The notes beneath the pieces are model-generated. The model had not been told where the DNA came from. It saw nothing but the letters and a program-made list of their open reading frames with translations, and ran no database searches. Position numbers and translations under genes: made by a program. A stretch of 64,000 nucleotides of DNA, from assembly GCF_004798905.1 (NCBI RefSeq), contig NZ_SDMO01000001.1, forward strand, positions 62,001 through 126,000, written 5' to 3'. Below, piece by piece: positions 48,566 through 56,530 of this stretch (position 1 is the stretch's first letter; the number at the start of each line of letters is the position of its first letter). Source of the DNA: Halomonas borealis (GTDB lineage Bacteria; Pseudomonadota; Gammaproteobacteria; Pseudomonadales; Halomonadaceae).

Positions 48566-48618
48566 GGAATACCCTATTGCGGTCGCGCCCGAGGGGGCAG
48601 GGAAAGGGGAAAGGGGGG

Positions 48619-48661
48619 GGCGGGGCATGAGCGGAGGGCGGCTCCGTCTTCATGCCCCGCC
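48619..48661 (-). other. Strong intercistronic hairpin between gcvH and gcvP
   Basis: GGCGGGGCATGA pairs with TCATGCCCCGCC (12 perfect pairs), with GGAG/CTCC inside. On the minus strand it is followed by a long C-run and not T's. It could lower gcvP expression relative to gcvH or protect the gcvH message. Confidence 0.65.
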
Positions 48662-48681
48662 ACCGGAGCCGAGGGAGTGAA

Positions 48682-49074
48682 TCAGCCTTCGGCGTCGGCC
48701 AGGGCCTGATAGGCGTCGGCGTCGAGCAGCTCGTCGAGGGCGTTGGCTTCCTCGAGACGCAGCTTGAGGATCCAGCCGTCTTCGTAGGGAGACTCGTTCA
48801 GGGTCTCGGGGGCGTCCTCGAGATCCTCATTGATCGCGACCACCTCGCCGGACAGCGGGGCGTAAAGGTCGGAGGCGGCCTTGACCGACTCGACCACGCC
48901 GATTTCGTCGCCCTTGGCCAGGGCGGTGCCCACCTCGGGCAGCTCGACGAAGACCACGTCGCCGAGGGACTGCTGGGCATGATCGGTGATGCCGAGGGTC
49001 ACCGTGCCGTCGCCGTTGTCCAGGATCCATTCATGGCTTTCGGCGTAACGCAGATTGGCTGGGATAGCACTCAT
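48682..49074 (-). CDS. gcvH: Glycine cleavage system H protein
   Basis: The 130-residue lipoyl carrier starts MSAIPANLRYAESHEWILD and has the lipoylated lysine in VESVKAASDLYAPLSGEVV (about residue 66). It shuttles the aminomethyl group between GcvP, GcvT and lipoamide dehydrogenase. It is first of a gcvH-gcvP operon. TATAGGAAAACGTC before the ATG gives the ribosome site, which overlaps a palindrome. Confidence 0.97.
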   Translation of the reverse strand: MSAIPANLRYAESHEWILDNGDGTVTLGITDHAQQSLGDVVFVELPEVGTALAKGDEIGVVESVKAASDLYAPLSGEVVAINEDLEDAPETLNESPYEDGWILKLRLEEANALDELLDADAYQALADAEG

Positions 49075-49078
49075 GACG

Positions 49079-49094
49079 TTTTCCTATACGAAAA
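49079..49094. promoter_or_regulatory. Palindrome TTTTC-C-TATA-C-GAAAA next to the gcvH start
   Basis: A 16-base palindrome lies five bases upstream of the gcvH ATG and covers its ribosome site. A similar one (GTTTC-T-TATA-G-GAAAC) is at 49331. Shared consensus is TTTCNTATANGAAA. It may be an operator; the binding factor is unknown to me. Confidence 0.4.
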
Positions 49095-49577
49095 AGGTTT
49101 CTGACGCAGGGGCATCCTAACGCCCCCGCTCACGTTTGGCGAGCCCCGAGGGACATGGGCGTCGTGAGGTGAATCACGATACCCACTCAAGCGTAGGCCG
49201 CCCGGTGGGTTTCTGCCTGCTCGACGCGGCTCGGCAGCAGGTCACGAGGGTGAGCCGCCGGCCATGTACCAGCGGGAGCCGCGCAGCGACGGCCTTGTCT
49301 CTTCCGGGGCAGGCGGCTAGAGTAGCCGAAGTTTCTTATAGGAAACGTTTTTCCGGGAGTGCCGGCCCTTCGTCCTGCCTGCGCTTGGCCGCGTCATAGG
49401 TGATGATGGCTATGCTTCATGCTGTGAGGCGAGGAGATGGCCGTATTTTCTTGCAGGAGACTAGAGCGCCAACGGAATGATCCGCTATGGTACGCGAGTT
49501 CGTATCATCGTGGGTATCGCTCTCGCGCCGGACCATGCACGTTGGTGCATAACAATAAACTTTAGGGAGAACGAGAC
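49095..49577. other. Long divergent intergenic region between gcvH and the AGCS gene
   Basis: About 480 bases have no convincing gene. Seen here are the palindrome GTTTCTTATAGGAAAC (49331-49346) and the inverted repeat ATGCAC-GTTG-GTGCAT (49535-49550), 28 bases before the symporter start. I looked for a glycine riboswitch core and did not find one. The region probably holds promoters for both directions. Confidence 0.5.
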
Positions 49578-50954
49578 GTGGAAACCTTGACCAATATCTT
49601 ATCGGCCATCGAGGGGGTCGTGTGGGGCCCGCTGATGCTGGTGCTGTTGCTGGGGGTCGGCCTCTACCTGCAGATCGGCCTGAAGGTCATGCCCATTCGC
49701 AAGCTGGGTACGGGCTTCAAGCTGCTGTGGAAGGGGCGCAATACCGAGAAGGGCTCGGAAGACGAGGGTGAGGTCTCGCCGTTCAATGCGCTGATGACCT
49801 CGCTGTCGGCCACCATCGGCACCGGTAACATCGCCGGCGTGGCAACGGCCATCGTGCTTGGCGGCCCGGGCGCGGTGTTCTGGATGTGGATCACCGCTCT
49901 GGTGGGCATGGCCACCAAGTTCTCGGAGGCCGTGCTGGCCGTGCGTTATCGCCAGGTCGACGATGCCGGCGACCACGTCGGTGGCCCGATGTACTACATC
50001 CGTAATGGCCTGGGCAAGAAATGGGGCTGGATGGGCGGCGCCTTCGCCCTGTTCGGTGCCGTGGCCGCCTTCGGCATCGGCAACACCGTGCAGTCCAACT
50101 CCGTGGCCGATGGCCTGGGAGAGTCCCTCGGCCTGCCGCACTGGGTCACCGGCCTGGTGATCATGGTGCTGGCCGGTGCGGTCATCCTCGGCGGCATCAA
50201 GCGCATCGCCAAGGTGGCGGGCAAGCTGGTGCCGGTCATGGCGGTGGCCTACATCGTCTGTGGCCTGCTGGTGCTGATCATCAACGCCGATCAGGTCGGC
50301 CAGGCCCTGGGCCTGATCTTCGGCCATGCCTTCACGCCGATCTCGGCGGCGGGCGGCTTCGCCGGTGCGGCGGTGGCCAAGGCGATCCAGTTCGGCGTCG
50401 CCCGTGGCGTGTTCTCCAACGAGGCGGGCCTCGGCAGCGCGCCGATCGCGCACGCGGCGGCACAGACCAAGAACCCGGTCCGCCAGGGTCTGATCGCCAT
50501 GCTCGGTACCTTCATCGACACCATCGTGGTGTGTTCGATCACCGCGCTGGCGATCCTCACCACCGCTTGGACCTCCGGCGAAACCGGTGCGGCCCTGACC
50601 ACGCTGTCGTTCAACGAGGCGCTGCCGGGCATCGGTCAATACGTGGTGTCCTTCGCGCTGGCGGTGTTCGCCTTCACCACCATCCTGGGTTGGGCCTTCT
50701 ACGGCGAGAAGTGCTTCGAGTACCTGTTCGGGGTGGGGGCCATCAAGTTCTACCGGGTGGTCTACATCCTGGCGATCTTCGTCGGCTCGGTGCTGCCGCT
50801 CGGTTTCGTGTGGCTGCTGGCCAGTGTCTTCAACGCCATGATGGCGATCCCCAACCTGATCGCCCTGGCGCTGCTGTCGCCGGTGGTGTTCAAGCTGACC
50901 CGCGACTACTTCGACGGTAAGGACGTACTGCCGGGCGAAGATCTCAACAAGTAA
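49578..50954 (+). CDS. Alanine/glycine:cation symporter (AGCS family)
   Basis: The protein has 458 residues from a GTG start, with AGGGAGA nine bases before it. It is a sodium-coupled symporter of the AGCS family. Signatures are SATIGTGNIAGVATAIVLGGPGA, MWITALVGMATKFSEAVLAVRYR, GGPMYYI and ARGVFSNEAGLGSAPIAHAAA. It is followed after 69 bases by gcvT, which suggests it imports glycine (or alanine) for the cleavage system. Confidence 0.94.
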   Translation: METLTNILSAIEGVVWGPLMLVLLLGVGLYLQIGLKVMPIRKLGTGFKLLWKGRNTEKGSEDEGEVSPFNALMTSLSATIGTGNIAGVATAIVLGGPGAVFWMWITALVGMATKFSEAVLAVRYRQVDDAGDHVGGPMYYIRNGLGKKWGWMGGAFALFGAVAAFGIGNTVQSNSVADGLGESLGLPHWVTGLVIMVLAGAVILGGIKRIAKVAGKLVPVMAVAYIVCGLLVLIINADQVGQALGLIFGHAFTPISAAGGFAGAAVAKAIQFGVARGVFSNEAGLGSAPIAHAAAQTKNPVRQGLIAMLGTFIDTIVVCSITALAILTTAWTSGETGAALTTLSFNEALPGIGQYVVSFALAVFAFTTILGWAFYGEKCFEYLFGVGAIKFYRVVYILAIFVGSVLPLGFVWLLASVFNAMMAIPNLIALALLSPVVFKLTRDYFDGKDVLPGEDLNK

Positions 50955-51023
50955 ACAACACCGGGCGCAGGCCGGCATCGGGCCGCTCTGCGCCTCCGTT
51001 TTCATGGGAGTGATACGACCGCG

Positions 51024-52133
51024 ATGAACGAACAACGCCAGACACCTCTTCACGATCTCCATCTCGAACTGGGCGGCAAGATGGTGCCCTTCGCGGGTTA
51101 CAGCATGCCCGTTCAGTACGCCCTGGGGGTCAAGAAGGAACACGAACATACCCGCCAGGCCTGCGGCCTATTCGATGTCTCGCACATGGGGCAGGTACTG
51201 GTGCGCGGCCCACAGCCGGCAAAGGCCCTGGAAAGCCTGGTACCCGCCGACCTGGTCGGGCTGGCCGAGGGCCAGCAACGCTACGGCCTGTTCACCGCCG
51301 AGGATGGCGGCATCCTCGATGATCTGATGATCGTCAACGCCGGCGACCACCTGTATCTGGTGGTCAATGCGGCCTGCAAGGAGCAGGATATCGCGCACCT
51401 GCGTCGCGGCCTGTCCGATCACGAGATCGAGGTGCTCGATCGCGGCCTGCTGGCGCTGCAGGGGCCCAAGACCGCCGAGGTCATGGCGCGGCTGTGTCCC
51501 GTGGCCTGCGAGATGGTGTTCATGCAGCATGGTCGCTTCACCATCGACGGCATCGACGTGTGGGTCAGCCGCAGCGGCTATACCGGTGAGGATGGCTTCG
51601 AGATCTCGGTGCCCGCCGAGCAGACCGAGGCCTTGGCGCGTCGTCTGCTTGCCGAGCAGGAGGTCGAAGCAATCGGCCTGGGCGCCCGCGATTCGCTGCG
51701 CCTCGAAGCCGGGCTGTGCCTCTATGGTCATGACATCGACACCGGCACCACACCGATGGAAGGCGGGCTGATCTGGGCGATCGGCAAGCCGCGCCGCCGC
51801 GGTGGCGAACGCCCGGGCGGTTTCCCGGGGGCCGACCTGATCCTGCATCAGGTGGCCGAGAAGGATCATCGCCGCAAGCGGGTGGGCCTGCTTGGTGAAG
51901 GGCGTGCCCCGGTACGCGAAGGTGCCGAGTTGTTCGACGCCGAGGGCAACGCGCTCGGCGTGGTGACCTCCGGAGGGTTCGGGCCCAGTGTCGGTCAACC
52001 GGTGGCGATGGGCTACGTGCCCATCGAGCAGGCCGAGATCGGCACCACCGTCTATGCCGAGGTACGCGGCAAGCGCTTGCCGGTGGTGGTCAGCAAGACG
52101 CCATTCGTGGCGCCGGGGTATTACCGCGGCTGA
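51024..52133 (+). CDS. gcvT: Glycine cleavage system T protein (aminomethyltransferase)
   Basis: This 369-residue enzyme moves the methylene group from GcvH-bound aminomethyl to tetrahydrofolate. Family marks are HLELGGKMVPFAGYSMPVQY, GLFDVSHMGQV, SRSGYTGEDGFEI and GLGARDSLRLEAGLCLYGHD. It is split from gcvHP, which are on the other strand, and paired with an amino-acid symporter. A strong terminator follows. Confidence 0.97.
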   Translation: MNEQRQTPLHDLHLELGGKMVPFAGYSMPVQYALGVKKEHEHTRQACGLFDVSHMGQVLVRGPQPAKALESLVPADLVGLAEGQQRYGLFTAEDGGILDDLMIVNAGDHLYLVVNAACKEQDIAHLRRGLSDHEIEVLDRGLLALQGPKTAEVMARLCPVACEMVFMQHGRFTIDGIDVWVSRSGYTGEDGFEISVPAEQTEALARRLLAEQEVEAIGLGARDSLRLEAGLCLYGHDIDTGTTPMEGGLIWAIGKPRRRGGERPGGFPGADLILHQVAEKDHRRKRVGLLGEGRAPVREGAELFDAEGNALGVVTSGGFGPSVGQPVAMGYVPIEQAEIGTTVYAEVRGKRLPVVVSKTPFVAPGYYRG

Positions 52134-52181
52134 CGTTATACCGTTATCTCAGCCTGCGGGCTGAGTATGCCGACGCCGATG

Positions 52182-52214
52182 ACGGCCATCCCATACGGGG
52201 TGGCCGTTTTTTTT
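52182..52214 (+). terminator. Intrinsic terminator of gcvT
   Basis: ACGGCCATCCC pairs with GGGGTGGCCGT around ATAC, followed by seven T's. A second hairpin CTCAGCC...GGCTGAG lies at 52148-52165. Confidence 0.92.
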
Positions 52215-52843
52215 CATGTGGGCTCATTGCCTGCTGCGCCGTAGTGTACCCAGCGGAAGGTCAGGCTGATGCGCAGGCCGTGCCCGCGACGCGCCAGCAG
52301 GGCGTGCTCGAGCTCATCTTGTACCCCGGGTCCCATCAGCAACAGGCTGTCGTGGGGCTGGGCGACATTGAAGGCGGGGGCGTGACGGTCCTTCCAGCGA
52401 AAGCGCAACGGGCGGTCGGCGCCCAGGCTGACGGCGGCGATCAGCGGTGCCACACCGAGCTCAGGCTCGTCGTCACAATGCCAACCCATGCGGTCGTCGC
52501 CGTCGGCGTAGCGGTTGAGCAGTACGCTGTTGAAACGGGCCCTATGACCGGCGGCGGCCAGTCGAGTGATCACGGCATCACGCAGGGCGAGCACCACGGG
52601 ATGCCAGGGAGTCGGGGCGAAGTCCCGGCCCGAGTACCGGTAGGCGGCATCGCCCATCCATACCTGGCGCCTGGGGATCGGGTGGTCGCGGCCGTAGAGG
52701 CGCAGGCAGGGGCGCTGCCAGTCCAACGCGGCGTCGAGCCTGGCCAGGGCGTCGTCTGCGGCGCCGCCGAGCAGGCCGTCGAAGCGCCATAGTGGCGGGT
52801 CGGCGAGCAAGCAGTCGCCGTCGGGCGAGGAGAGCAGGTCCAT
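52214..52843 (-). CDS. AlkB-family alpha-ketoglutarate-dependent dioxygenase
   Basis: This 209-residue protein of the AlkB group repairs alkylated bases by oxidative demethylation, using Fe(II) and 2-oxoglutarate. Iron and cosubstrate residues are visible: FNSVLLNRYADGDDRMGWHCDDE (HxD) and LEHALL with the later RISLTFRW (His, then Arg...Arg). YSGRDFAPTPWHP is also typical. A start at 52843 (MDLLSSPDG) fits the family better than the GTG at 52864. No ada or aidB gene is near. Confidence 0.9.
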   Translation of the reverse strand: MDLLSSPDGDCLLADPPLWRFDGLLGGAADDALARLDAALDWQRPCLRLYGRDHPIPRRQVWMGDAAYRYSGRDFAPTPWHPVVLALRDAVITRLAAAGHRARFNSVLLNRYADGDDRMGWHCDDEPELGVAPLIAAVSLGADRPLRFRWKDRHAPAFNVAQPHDSLLLMGPGVQDELEHALLARRGHGLRISLTFRWVHYGAAGNEPT

Positions 52844-52882
52844 CCTCTCAGCGTGCCAGCCCACGGCGGTAGGCGCCAGTCA

Positions 52883-53422
52883 TCAGCCCGCCAGGGAAAG
52901 GCTCAGCAGGGCCAGTGTGTAGCCGATCGCGGCGCCGGCGACCACGTCGCTGATGTAGTGCAGGCCGAGGCCCACCCGCGAGACCGCGATCAGGGTGGCC
53001 ACCGGGATCAGCGACGGCAGCAGCCAGGGCGCATGGGTCGCGCTCAGCGTGCAGAACATCACCGCGTGCAGGGTGTGGCCGCTGGGGAAGCTATAGCGAT
53101 CCCGGGCCGGCTCCTGGCAGGCGATGCCCGAGAAGGTGATGAAGGGCCGCTCGCGACATAGTCGGGTCTTGACCCATCGGTACACGGCGATGGCCACCAG
53201 GGCGGTCAGCACGTACTGGAGCAGCAGTCGCCAGCCATCGCGTCCATGCAGCCAGGGCTGAACGGAGATCAGTGCCACCCACAGCGGCCAGTCCCCGGCC
53301 TTGCTGGCCAGGCGGAGCGACCATCGCCAGGGGCGGTGGATGCTGAGGCCGGCCAAGCGTTGGCAGAGTTGCCATTCGAGCGTATCGAGGCGATCAAACA
53401 TGGCGGGGACGCGAGGCTTCAT
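52883..53422 (-). CDS. PAP2-family membrane phosphatase
   Basis: This 179-residue, multi-helix phosphatase has the three PAP2 motifs: KTRLCRERP, SFPSGH and SRVGLGLHYISDV. Such enzymes remove phosphate from phosphatidate, phosphatidylglycerophosphate or undecaprenyl diphosphate. GGGAG seven bases before the ATG at 53422 supports this start, which overlaps the end of the glycosyltransferase gene by 29 bases, so the two are coupled. Confidence 0.9.
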   Translation of the reverse strand: MKPRVPAMFDRLDTLEWQLCQRLAGLSIHRPWRWSLRLASKAGDWPLWVALISVQPWLHGRDGWRLLLQYVLTALVAIAVYRWVKTRLCRERPFITFSGIACQEPARDRYSFPSGHTLHAVMFCTLSATHAPWLLPSLIPVATLIAVSRVGLGLHYISDVVAGAAIGYTLALLSLSLAG

Positions 53423-54551
53423 CGGATATCTCCCGGGCATGAGCGAGGGCGCCGAGGAAGGTGTCGGCGATGGCGGGCCAGCGATAGGTCAGGGCGCGGC
53501 GACGGGCGGCTCGGCCCAGGCGCGCGTGGCGGGCCGGCTGTTGGCATAGCGCCACGGCGGCGTCGCGAAAGCCGTCCTCGTCGCCGACTGCCAGCTGCAG
53601 GCCGTTGATATCGTCCTCGATCAATGCCGCTCCGGCGGCGTGACGGAAGGCTATCGTGGCCAGGCCGCTGGCCATGGCCTCGACCAGCACATTGCCCCAG
53701 GTCTCGGAGATCGAGGGGAAAACGAAGATGTCGGCGCTGGCGTAGTAGCGACTCAGGTCGTCCGGCGAGACGAAGCCGGCGAAGTGGGCCTCGGGCAAGG
53801 CTCGTTCCAGGTTGACGCGGCCGGGGCCATCGCCGACCACCACCAGCGTCAGCCGCGGATGAGCGTCCTGCATGGCGGCGAAGGTGTCGCGCAAGAGGTC
53901 GAGGTTCTTCTCCGGTGCCAGCCGGCCCACATAGAGTGCCACCGGCTCCTGCGGGTCGGCCCCCCAGTGTTCGCGCAGGGTCGCGTCGCGGTGCTCGGGG
54001 GCGAAGCGCTCGCCGTCGATGCCGCGGGCCATCACCCTGATTCGCTCGAAACCGCGTTGCCCGAGTTCGCGGGCCTGGAGGTGGGTCGGCACCAGGGTGG
54101 TGGCGCAGCGATTGTGGAAGTGGCGCAGACGGCGGATCACCAGCGGTCGCAGCCAGCCAAGGCCGTAGTCCCGGCAGTAATGGTCGAAGTTGGTATGCCA
54201 GCCACTGACCACCGGGATGCCGAGCGTCTCGGCGGCCGCCAGCGCCGACCAGCCGAGCGGGCCCTCGGTGGCCAGGTAGATCACGTCGGGGCGATCGGCC
54301 TGCCAGAAGCGTCGGATGCGTCGCCTGGCGGGCAAGCCCAGCCGCACCTGGCGGTAGCCCGGCACCGCGGCGGCGCGCACCCGTAATTCGGCGGCCATGC
54401 CTTCGGCGCGGTGGTCATCGTCGGCGGGCTGAGGGCGAATCAGCTGCAGCGCATGGCCTTGCGGGCGTAGTTGATCACACAGCCGATCCAGGGTGTGGGC
54501 CACGCCGTTGATGTCCGGCGTCCAGGTGTCGCTGACCAGGCAGATGCGCAT
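53394..54551 (-). CDS. GT4-family glycosyltransferase
   Basis: The protein has 385 residues of the GT-B fold. The N-terminal half starts MRICLVSDTWTPDINGVAHTL. The C-terminal half has LYVGRLAPEKNLDLLRDTF (donor loop), VVVGDGPGR and FPSISETWGNVLVEAMASGL (E...E motif). It is like the enzymes that glycosylate diacylglycerol or phosphatidylinositol-type lipids. Its overlap with a PAP2 phosphatase gene suggests a role in envelope lipids. Acceptor and sugar are unknown. Confidence 0.9.
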   Translation of the reverse strand: MRICLVSDTWTPDINGVAHTLDRLCDQLRPQGHALQLIRPQPADDDHRAEGMAAELRVRAAAVPGYRQVRLGLPARRRIRRFWQADRPDVIYLATEGPLGWSALAAAETLGIPVVSGWHTNFDHYCRDYGLGWLRPLVIRRLRHFHNRCATTLVPTHLQARELGQRGFERIRVMARGIDGERFAPEHRDATLREHWGADPQEPVALYVGRLAPEKNLDLLRDTFAAMQDAHPRLTLVVVGDGPGRVNLERALPEAHFAGFVSPDDLSRYYASADIFVFPSISETWGNVLVEAMASGLATIAFRHAAGAALIEDDINGLQLAVGDEDGFRDAAVALCQQPARHARLGRAARRRALTYRWPAIADTFLGALAHAREISDEASRPRHV

Positions 54552-54655
54552 GTTCGTCCCCGTGCCGTGGGGGGCGATTGGCCCCCGTTCGGTTCAGGAT
54601 GGTCGGACAGGGTGACCGCATCGCGACAGCCTCGTGACGTCGCGATGACAGCCGT

Positions 54656-55564
54656 TCAGCGCAGCACGCCGCGCGGATCGATGGGCTTGCCGCCGTGGCG
54701 TAGGTCGAAGAGCAGGTCGAAGCGGCCGGTGGATGCGTGGCGATCTACGGTGCATAACGGGGTGCCCCGCCGGACCTCGGTGCCGCTGTCGACCAGCAGG
54801 GTTCCGCATAGCGCGTAGACGCTCTGCAGGTTGTCCGGGTGGTGGACGATCACCACCCGGCCGAGCTGCCGCATGCTGTCGGCGAAGCGGACCTCGCCGT
54901 CGGCCACCGCCATGGCGCGGGCGCCTTGATCGGTTGCCAGCAGCATGGGCTGCAGGGTGCCACGGTCGTCCTTGCCGAAGGCACGGGCGACCCGGTAGTC
55001 GTCCAGCGGCCATGGCCAGTCGCGGGCATCACCCGGGACGGGCCCGGGGTCTGCGGGCGGCTGTGGGCGTGAGGGCGTGGCACTCGACGAGGCGCCGCCT
55101 GACGATGCCGAGCCGCCGTGTAGCGGCACCGAAATAAGCTGCCCGACCTTCAGGTCGGTGGGACTGATGCCGGCGTTGGCCGTGGCGATGCTCACCGGCG
55201 AGGTGTCGAAGCGCCGGGCGATGGCGCTGTAGGTGTCGCCGGCGCGGACCCGGTAGCGATAGGGGCCTCCCGACGGCGCACGCTCCTCGTGAGCGGGCAC
55301 CAGGATGCGCTGGCCCACGGCCAGCCCGCGCGGGCTGACGCCGGGATTGAAGCGTCGCAGCCGCACCAGCGGCACCTCGGCACGCCGGGCGAGTTCGCCC
55401 AGGGTGTCGCCGCGCTGGATGGTCACCCAGTGGCCCGCCGGTGAGCCGCCGCCCACCCCCGCGGAGCCGGCACAGCCGGCCAGCACGAGGGTCAACAGCA
55501 GCATTGAGAGGATCAGTGCGAATCGAGGGCGGCATCCTTGGCCTGCCACTGGGCGTTGAGCCAT
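54656..55564 (-). CDS. NlpD-like lipoprotein with two LysM repeats and degenerate M23 domain
   Basis: The product has 302 residues. Its lipoprotein signal has the lipobox in LTLVLAGC. Two LysM repeats follow (WVTIQRGDTLGELARR to GQRILVP and YRYRVRAGDTYSAIARR to GQLISVP), then a linker rich in Ser and Pro, then a LytM/M23 domain. The zinc-binding histidines of active M23 peptidases are absent: the usual HLHF is replaced by FDLLFDL, and YAHL by YALC. Such inactive forms (NlpD, EnvC) activate amidases that split septal peptidoglycan. The start overlaps the acyltransferase end by 52 bases. A start at 55504 is possible but would shorten the signal. Confidence 0.85.
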   Translation of the reverse strand: MAQRPVAGQGCRPRFALILSMLLLTLVLAGCAGSAGVGGGSPAGHWVTIQRGDTLGELARRAEVPLVRLRRFNPGVSPRGLAVGQRILVPAHEERAPSGGPYRYRVRAGDTYSAIARRFDTSPVSIATANAGISPTDLKVGQLISVPLHGGSASSGGASSSATPSRPQPPADPGPVPGDARDWPWPLDDYRVARAFGKDDRGTLQPMLLATDQGARAMAVADGEVRFADSMRQLGRVVIVHHPDNLQSVYALCGTLLVDSGTEVRRGTPLCTVDRHASTGRFDLLFDLRHGGKPIDPRGVLR

Positions 55565-56394
55565 GCGTGGAAGCGTTCCTTGTAGGCGGAGTCCTGATAA
55601 TAGTCACCCTGGGTCATCCAGGCGGGGACCGTCAGGCGACGAGCGCTCAGATGGATGGTGCCCTCGCGCCCGCAGAGAAAGTCCCAGAAGCGGGGTTCGG
55701 GGCGCGAGTAGCACAGGGTAACGTCGAGAATGCCGCTCAGCCGGTCGCCGAGCAAGCCCAGTACCTGGGCGATACCGCCGGCACGCGGGGGCAGCAGGTG
55801 GCGGTAGGGGCTGTCGAGGGCGGCATGCTTGGCCGGCGTGAAGCGGGTGCCTTCGACGAAGTTGTAGATGGCGATCGGTCGCTCGCGGGCGTGCCGGCAC
55901 ATGCGTTGGGTGGCTTCCTGGTCGCGGCGCGCCAAATGCGGGCGGCGTTCACGCTGCTCGCGGGTCAGGCGGCGCAGCATCGGGAACTCCAACGCCCAGA
56001 AGGCCAGCCCGACCACCGGGATCCAGATCAGCTGACGCTTGACGAAGAAGTGCGGCATCGGCAGTCGGCGATGCAAGGCCAGGAAGAGCGCGAAGATATC
56101 GGTCCAGCTGCGATGGTTGGCCAGCACCAGCCACCATTCGTCGTGGCTGAGCCCATCCGGCAGGTCGAGGCGCAGGTCGAGGCGCAGGTCGGGGCGGATC
56201 CAGTGGCGGATCCACCACAGGTTGACGTCGACCCAGCACAACGCTACGCCGTTCAGCCCGCGCAGCACCCGGCGCCGCAGTGGGCGGCCCGGGGTGATCA
56301 GCTTGAGCAGGGTGAGCGCGATCAGCGGCACCGCCCAGACCAGGGTGTTGAGGGTCAGCAGTAACAGGCTGACGATGCCCCTGAGGGTCGACAT
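55513..56394 (-). CDS. YihG-type 1-acyl-glycerol-3-phosphate acyltransferase
   Basis: This 293-residue membrane acyltransferase has ANHRSWTD (NHX4D catalytic motif, about 92) and FVEGTRFTPAKHAA (the EGTR motif, about 178). It has hydrophobic N-terminal helices and resembles E. coli YihG, which adds acyl chains to lysophosphatidic acid. Residues DLRLDLRLDL near 70 come from a short 12-base tandem repeat in the DNA. The hexanucleotide repeat at 56479 lies 85 bases upstream. Confidence 0.9.
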   Translation of the reverse strand: MSTLRGIVSLLLLTLNTLVWAVPLIALTLLKLITPGRPLRRRVLRGLNGVALCWVDVNLWWIRHWIRPDLRLDLRLDLPDGLSHDEWWLVLANHRSWTDIFALFLALHRRLPMPHFFVKRQLIWIPVVGLAFWALEFPMLRRLTREQRERRPHLARRDQEATQRMCRHARERPIAIYNFVEGTRFTPAKHAALDSPYRHLLPPRAGGIAQVLGLLGDRLSGILDVTLCYSRPEPRFWDFLCGREGTIHLSARRLTVPAWMTQGDYYQDSAYKERFHAWLNAQWQAKDAALDSH

Positions 56395-56478
56395 GCCGTC
56401 GGTCTCCTTGATGATGTCCTTGAACCGCTAATGCTAATGGATCGCGGCGAGGGTGCCCAGCGATGCGGGTAACATCTT

Positions 56479-56518
56479 GATCCCGATCCCGATCCCGATC
56501 CCGATCCCGATCCCGATT
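56479..56518. repeat. Hexanucleotide tandem repeat (GATCCC)6
   Basis: Six perfect copies of GATCCC followed by GATT stand between the stop of the acetoacetyl-CoA synthetase gene and the start of the acyltransferase gene. Each unit holds a GATC Dam site. No other such repeat was seen in the window. Confidence 0.95.
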
Positions 56519-56530
56519 CGCCGCCCTGTG

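Noticed and set aside
49136-49399. 87-codon frame in the gcvH/AGCS intergenic region
   Set aside because: No ribosome site, unusual composition and no recognisable motif.
49095-49577. Glycine riboswitch before the AGCS symporter
   Set aside because: I looked for the conserved riboswitch core in this region and did not find it.
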